From positions 1 to 9,485 of the forward strand of contig JBEKYH010000168.1 of the NCBI GenBank assembly GCA_049511115.1: DNA of 9,485 nt, read 5' to 3'. A program made the position numbers and the translations under genes. Origin of the DNA: JBEKYH01 sp049511115. GTDB lineage: Bacteria > Planctomycetota > Phycisphaerae > Tepidisphaerales > Tepidisphaeraceae. Under the pieces are notes generated by a model. The model worked only from the letters and a program-made list of their open reading frames with translations, did not search any database and had not been told where the DNA came from. Positions 6,262-9,485 of this stretch are shown here, piece after piece (within the stretch, counting starts at the first letter, position 1; every line of letters starts with the position of its first letter).

Positions 6262-7251
6262 TTCGTCCGTCCGTCGCCGGCGTCTTGCCAGCAGTAACAT
6301 CCCACCAACCACGCCAATAAGCGAGGTCGGTTCCGGCACGGATGTCAGCGTCAGTAGGTTGCCAACCGGGTCGTAGGTCGCGCTGGTGACATCGCCAAGC
6401 GTGTCGATGGTGCTCAACTGGTTGCCGTTGGCGTCGTAGAGGTAGGTGGTGGTGAAGTCGGAACCGTTGGTGGTCGAGACGCCGATGACGTTGCCGGCCG
6501 GATCGTAGAAGGTGGTGGTGGGATCGCCCAGGGTATCGATGGTGAGGTTGGAATCGATGAGGCGATCGAGGGCATCGTAGGCGGTGGTTGTCGTGTTGCC
6601 GAGGGTCTCGGAGGATTCGAGAATCAGATTGCCTACCGAATCATAGGTGGTCTTGGAGACATCGCCGAGCGGGTCGATGGTTTCGGTCGGCTGGATCGTG
6701 CGGCTCACGGCGTCATAGGCGTAGGTCTCGACGTGACCCAGCGCGTCGGTGCTGGTGACATCGATCTGTTTGTCGACGGAGTCGTAAACGGTGCTCGTGG
6801 GTGTGCCGCCGGGAGTGGAAATGTTTTCTCCGGACTCAACCTGCCGGCTGAGTGGATCGTAGGCGTAGGTAGTGAGGTGACCCAGGGCATCGGTCGTGGT
6901 GACATCGATCTGGTTGCTGTTGGTGTCGTATGTGGTCGAGGTTGCCGTGCCGGGCGTGGTGAATGTCTCGCTGGGAATCATGACATCGGTGGCGGGGTCG
7001 TAGGCGTAGGTGGTCGTGAAGCCGAGCGGATCAACGGAGGTAAAGTCGAGCTGGTTGTTTTCGGAATCGTAGACCGTGGAGACGGCCTGCCCCGGCACCG
7101 TATAGGTCGCGCCGGGCGTCGGGCTGGAAGGATTGGCGAGATCGTAGGTATAGACGGTTGTGTTCTGGGCGAACGCGCCCCGCGCAAAGACAGAGATGGC
7201 GGCCGACGCGACTAGCGCCAAGGCTTTAATTGACAGGTATTTGACGCGCAT
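6253..7251 (-). CDS. YD-repeat (RHS-like) PEP-CTERM surface protein
   Basis: A 332-residue exported protein. Residues 1-28 are a signal peptide (basic MRVKYLSIK, hydrophobic core, cleavage expected after AFA). Residues 36-294 contain twelve YD dipeptides at 36, 61, 84, 108, 131, 156, 179, 203, 225, 249, 272 and 293, spaced 21-25 residues. Several units fit T.YD..GN.I followed by T.DALG.TTYAYD, the YD-repeat signature of RHS/teneurin proteins. VPEP (305-308), a short hydrophobic segment and RRRRR form a PEP-CTERM signal. There is no RHS core motif and no C-terminal toxin domain, so it is not a classical polymorphic toxin; a surface or matrix role is inferred. AGGAG lies six bases before ATG 7251, a strong ribosome site. 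The stop lies inside the end of the convergent PIN gene. Confidence 0.88.
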   Translation of the reverse strand: MRVKYLSIKALALVASAAISVFARGAFAQNTTVYTYDLANPSSPTPGATYTVPGQAVSTVYDSENNQLDFTSVDPLGFTTTYAYDPATDVMIPSETFTTPGTATSTTYDTNSNQIDVTTTDALGHLTTYAYDPLSRQVESGENISTPGGTPTSTVYDSVDKQIDVTSTDALGHVETYAYDAVSRTIQPTETIDPLGDVSKTTYDSVGNLILESSETLGNTTTTAYDALDRLIDSNLTIDTLGDPTTTFYDPAGNVIGVSTTNGSDFTTTYLYDANGNQLSTIDTLGDVTSATYDPVGNLLTLTSVPEPTSLIGVVGGMLLLARRRRRTDELK

Positions 7252-7257
7252 TTCTCG

Positions 7258-7262
7258 CTCCT
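7258..7262 (-). promoter_or_regulatory. Ribosome binding site of the YD-repeat gene
   Basis: AGGAG on the minus strand, six bases before the ATG. It is the clearest Shine-Dalgarno site in the window and fixes this start. Confidence 0.75.
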
Positions 7263-7360
7263 GTTGTGAGGTTTTTTGACCCAGACGCGTACAGCGCTCC
7301 CTCCGGAGAGCGATGGCCGGGATTTCACGTTTTTACCCACTGACGAATGATGCTTTACGC

Positions 7361-7389
7361 AGCATACCACGCCCCATAGCGGGGAACAA
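7361..7389 (-). promoter_or_regulatory. Candidate sigma-70 promoter for the YD-repeat gene
   Basis: On the minus strand TTGTTC (7389-7384) and TATGCT (7366-7361) are 17 bases apart, and TGG before the latter gives an extended -10. The match is partial (three and four of six). A start near 7354 would leave a leader of about 100 bases that includes an imperfect hairpin at 7294-7311. Confidence 0.3.
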
Positions 7390-7442
7390 GATTTTTCTGG
7401 AGGCGATGCTGTTGATTTGCCTATTATCGCGAGCCAACTCTT

Positions 7443-7456
7443 GCGGGCATGCCCGC
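7443..7456. repeat. 14-bp perfect palindrome upstream of the phosphatase
   Basis: GCGGGCATGCCCGC is its own reverse complement and ends 20 bases before ATG 7477. It could be a dimeric regulator site or an mRNA hairpin near the ribosome site. The core resembles the hairpin at 1812-1828, which differs by an inserted C at the centre and flanking bases. Confidence 0.45.
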
Positions 7457-7476
7457 CGAAAAGTGAGTACGCAGCC

Positions 7477-8076
7477 ATGAGCGATACACTCCCTATCGTT
7501 TACCTCGCCCGCCACGGCGAAACCGCCTGGAGCCTGAGCGGGCAGCATACTGGAATGACCGATCTCCCGCTGACGCCGCACGGCGAGCAAAACGCCCGGA
7601 GGCTCGGCGAGCGACTGGCGGGATTGACGTTTGCCAAGGTGTTCACCAGCCCGCTGCAGCGTGCTTCGCGCACGTGCGACCTTGCCGGTTACGGCGGACG
7701 GGCCCAGGTGGACCCTGATCTAGTCGAGTGGAACTACGGCCAATACGAGGGCCGGACCAGCGCGGAGATTCTCAAGGAGAGGCCGGACTGGCAGCTCTTT
7801 CGTGACGGCTGCCCCGGCGGCGAATCGCCGGAAACCGTCGGCGCGCGAGCCGATCGCGTGGTGCAGCGCCTGCGCGCCGTTGGGGGGAACGTATTGGCGT
7901 TTTCCAGCGGCCATTTTCTGCGCGTGCTCGCGGCCCGGTGGCTGGGAGTCAATGTCGGTTGGTCAGGGAGTCATTTCTACCTGACGACGGCAAGTCTGAG
8001 CGCGGTGGGGTATGAGCACAGCCTGAAACAGCCCGTGATCCGGCTGTGGAATGACGATCATCACGTGGTTGTTTAA
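7477..8076 (+). CDS. Histidine phosphatase (phosphoglycerate mutase-like)
   Basis: A 199-residue soluble member of the histidine phosphatase superfamily, which removes phosphate via a phospho-histidine. Visible residues: LARHGET (His13 nucleophile, Arg12), SPLQRA with R62, LVEWNYGQYEG with the acid E84, and SSGHFLRV with the second His146. The SGQHTGMTDLPLT stretch resembles the SHB17 type (sedoheptulose-bisphosphatase-like) and GpmB/CobC-like members, so the substrate cannot be fixed from sequence; a sugar or metabolite phosphate is likely. An in-frame GTG-type extension of 20 residues exists upstream, but ATG 7477 is preferred because homology starts within ten residues of it. There is no strong Shine-Dalgarno site. 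It is transcribed divergently from the YD-repeat gene and convergently with prfB; the two stops are two bases apart. Confidence 0.9.
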   Translation: MSDTLPIVYLARHGETAWSLSGQHTGMTDLPLTPHGEQNARRLGERLAGLTFAKVFTSPLQRASRTCDLAGYGGRAQVDPDLVEWNYGQYEGRTSAEILKERPDWQLFRDGCPGGESPETVGARADRVVQRLRAVGGNVLAFSSGHFLRVLAARWLGVNVGWSGSHFYLTTASLSAVGYEHSLKQPVIRLWNDDHHVVV

Positions 8077-8082
8077 GCTTAA
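8073..8082. other. Palindrome TTAAGCTTAA holding both convergent stop codons
   Basis: The phosphatase stop TAA (8074-8076) and the prfB stop TAA (minus, 8081-8079) sit symmetrically inside a perfect 10-bp palindrome with only two bases between them. There is no space for a separate terminator, so the two transcripts must overlap or end inside the opposite gene. Confidence 0.7.
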
Positions 8083-9207
8083 TTCTTCTTCGCCGTGGCT
8101 GCCTGTTTTTTGCGCTTTAACTCTGCGTCGATGAACGCATCGAGTTCGCCGCGATCGAGAACACTCTCCACATTTCCGGTTTCGACGTTGGTGCGGTGAT
8201 CCTTCACGCGGCGGTCGTCGAGAACGTAGCTGCGGATCTGGTTGCCCCAGGCGATGGAGCCTTTGTCGCCGTAGAGTTGCTTGAGCTCTTCGTCGCGTTT
8301 GGCCTGCTCGATCTGTTCAAGACGGCCTTTTAGCAGAGCGAGGGCGAGGCGTTTGTTTTGCTGCTGGCTGCGCTCGACGGAGCAGGTGACTTGTATCCCT
8401 GTCGGCTTGTGCAGCACGCGGATCGCGGTGGCGACTTTATTCACGTTTTGGCCGCCGGGACCGCTGGCCCGGACGAAGGCGACGATCTCCATGTCGCCTT
8501 CGGGAATCTCAATCTCCCCGTCGTCGTCCTCAAAATCCGGGACCACGTCCACCGAGGCAAAGCTCGTCTGCCGCTTGCTCTGGGCGTTGAACGGGCTGGG
8601 CCGCACCAGGCGATGCACACCGGCTTCGGCGCGGAGGTAGCCGTAGGCGTATTCACCTTTGACGAGCAGCGTGACGTTTTTGATGCCGGCCTGTTCGCCC
8701 CAGGTGCGGTCGACTTCGGAGACATCCCAGCCGCGCCGCTGGAAAAAGTAGAGGTACATGCGCAGGAGCATCTCGGCCCAATCCTGCGCTTCGGTGCCGC
8801 CGGCGCCGGCGTGGATTTGCACGAAGGCGCTTTTTGGATCGTTTTTGCCGTCGAGAAGTGATTGCAATTCGACGCGCTCGGCGCGCGCTTCCAGGGCGGC
8901 CAGCGTCTTGTCGGCATCTTCAAGCGTCGCGGCATCGCCTGCTTCGGTCCCCAACTCTTGCATGGCACGCACGTCGGCGATATCGCGCAGCATCGCTTCG
9001 ATGGGCTCGATCAGGGCCTTGAGCGCCTTAACTTCGGCGACTACGCCCTTGGCGGTCTCCTGGTGGTCCCAGAAGCCGGCGTCGCCCATCTTGTTTTCCA
9101 GTTCTTTTCGTCGCGCCAGTTTAGTAGGCAGGTCAAAGAGAGTCCCGGATGGCGATCATCCGGGCGCTGAGGGCTTCAATCGATTGCGGAAGGTTTTCGT
9201 GAATCAT
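8079..9207 (-). CDS. prfB: Peptide chain release factor 2, made by programmed +1 frameshift
   Basis: RF2 recognises UGA and UAA stop codons on the ribosome and triggers peptide release. The gene is in two frames: 24 codons from ATG 9207 to CTT (9138-9136), then a skipped T at 9135, then 351 codons from GAC at 9134 to TAA at 8079, giving 375 residues (E. coli RF2 has 365). SPF at 204-206 is the RF2 stop-reading tripeptide (RF1 has PxT), and GGQ at 251-253 is the peptidyl-hydrolysis motif. The N-terminal helical domain 1, HAGAGGTEAQDW and the basic C-terminal tail are present. No Shine-Dalgarno site precedes ATG 9207; an in-frame ATG at 9234 would add nine residues, but 24 codons before the shift is typical. 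A RES-type gene ends 47 bases upstream on the same strand. Confidence 0.96.
9132..9164 (-). promoter_or_regulatory. prfB +1 frameshift site with upstream stem-loop
   Basis: Minus-strand CTTTGAC at 9138-9132 is the classic RF2 recoding site: when RF2 is scarce, the ribosome pauses at UGA (9135-9133) and slips +1, so CUU-GAC is read and RF2 is made. The internal Shine-Dalgarno usual in enterobacteria is weak here (GGGA, four bases before CTT). Instead CCCGGAT (9164-9158) pairs with ATCCGGG (9150-9144) around a 7-base loop, ending five bases before CTT. The site is certain; the role of the hairpin is inference. Confidence 0.9.
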
Positions 9208-9230
9208 GAACAGACAGTAGGGCGGGCGAG

Positions 9231-9246
9231 GCATTTTTGCAAATGC
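9231..9246 (-). promoter_or_regulatory. Small hairpin in the prfB leader
   Basis: On the minus strand GCATTT and AAATGC pair (6 bp) around a GCAA tetraloop, 23 bases before ATG 9207 and just after the RES stop. The stem is AT-rich and has no T-run, so termination is doubtful. Confidence 0.3.
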
Positions 9247-9254
9247 GACCGACT

Positions 9255-9485
9255 TCAGGCCAAGCGGTAATCGAACGCGAAAGGTTCTGGGCGCGTCTTG
9301 GCCATTTTTGCAAACTCCCGATGAGAGGGGTTCACGAGATAGTTCCACTCTCCCAGGATAACCGCGCTCGGTACGGCCAGAATCGGGTATCGCCTCGCGG
9401 ATGCCCAATCATCGCCGAATTGCTTAAGCGACGCCGGCGCTACTGGTTTAGACCAATCCGCCGGCAGCGCGCCAGGATCGAGGCG
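9255..9485 (-). CDS. RES-domain protein, C-terminal part only (probable toxin)
   Basis: The frame is open from the right edge to TGA at 9257-9255 (76 residues seen). It begins RLDPGALPADWSKPV, continues with LKQFGDDWA and PILAVPSAV, then EWNYLVNPSHREFAKM and PFAFDYRL. The order LPADW, GD.W, VPSAV, NYL.NP.H, F.FD.RL is the C-terminal half of the RES family (PF08808 type). RES toxins such as MbcT degrade NAD+, and each pairs with an Xre/DUF2384-type antitoxin usually encoded directly upstream, here beyond the right edge. The catalytic Arg, Tyr and Glu lie in the missing N-terminal part, so activity cannot be judged. The gene stops 47 bases before prfB, so readthrough into prfB is possible. Confidence 0.82.
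   Translation of the reverse strand, partial: RLDPGALPADWSKPVAPASLKQFGDDWASARRYPILAVPSAVILGEWNYLVNPSHREFAKMAKTRPEPFAFDYRLA

Noticed and set aside
5939..6376. 145-codon plus-strand frame across the PIN and YD-repeat gene ends
   Set aside because: It is out of frame with the clear PIN sequence and ends inside the opposite-strand YD gene; the translation has no recognisable features.
6733..7215. 160-codon plus-strand frame opposite the YD-repeat gene
   Set aside because: Its Gly/Val-rich repeats are the antisense image of the YD repeats; the minus-strand gene has the signal peptide, ribosome site and sorting signal.
9133..9408. 91-codon minus-strand frame overlapping the RES end and the prfB start as a separate gene
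   Set aside because: Its last 24 codons are the first part of prfB up to the UGA frameshift site; the earlier part is out of frame with the clear RES sequence.
1..9485. CRISPR array, tRNA, rRNA or insertion sequence
   Set aside because: I saw no regularly spaced repeat-spacer pattern, tRNA-like cloverleaf, rRNA stretch, transposase or terminal inverted repeats.

Overview
The window looks like a chromosomal stretch from a moderately GC-rich environmental bacterium, most likely a planctomycete (Phycisphaerae-like) or a relative from the Planctomycetes-Verrucomicrobia group. The main clues are two secreted repeat proteins that end in a VPEP motif, a short hydrophobic segment and a run of five arginines (PEP-CTERM sorting signals read by an exosortase), together with few strong Shine-Dalgarno sites. 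This is inference from protein style; no rRNA or other phylogenetic marker is present.

Layout from left to right. (1) 3-1763 (+): the 3' part of a large protein cut by the left edge. It carries a domain resembling nucleoside deoxyribosyltransferase/TIR-like NAD-acting folds, with uncharacterised helical flanks, and is the best candidate for an undescribed effector. (2) 1764-2346: a 583-base non-coding stretch with a GC hairpin, a strongly C-skewed tract (G-quadruplex potential on the minus strand), three copies of an 8-bp TGTAACAT-type motif and three hairpins leading into the next gene. (3) 2347-4503 (+): a 718-aa PEP-CTERM protein built of beta-helix-like GG repeats. (4) 4504-4789: a short gap with tandem GC-rich repeats. 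(5) 4790-5563 (+): two abutting genes for small membrane proteins. (6) 5651-6261 (+): a toxin-antitoxin pair, with an intact AF2212-type antitoxin and a PIN toxin interrupted by one in-frame TGA just after a catalytic Glu. (7) 6253-7251 (-): a 332-aa protein made almost entirely of twelve YD (RHS-type) repeats between a signal peptide and a PEP-CTERM anchor. (8) 7477-8076 (+): a histidine-phosphatase/phosphoglycerate-mutase-like enzyme. (9) 8079-9207 (-): prfB (release factor 2) with the classical CUU UGA C programmed +1 frameshift. (10) 9255-9485 (-): the C-terminal end of a RES-domain protein, probably a toxin of a RES-Xre pair, cut by the right edge.

Functionally the window mixes housekeeping (prfB, the phosphatase), exosortase-dependent surface proteins (two, on opposite strands, with different repeat scaffolds and no exosortase gene in view), and accessory stress or defence-type modules (a PIN pair, a RES fragment, a possible NAD/nucleotide-acting effector). 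The genes do not form one operon. The tightest couplings are TGAATG in the membrane pair, ATGA in the PIN pair, and two tail-to-tail junctions (a 9-base overlap at 6253-6261 and a 2-base gap at 8077-8078). Two in-frame UGA codons occur in otherwise continuous coding information: one is the known autoregulatory site of prfB, the other (PIN) is unexplained.
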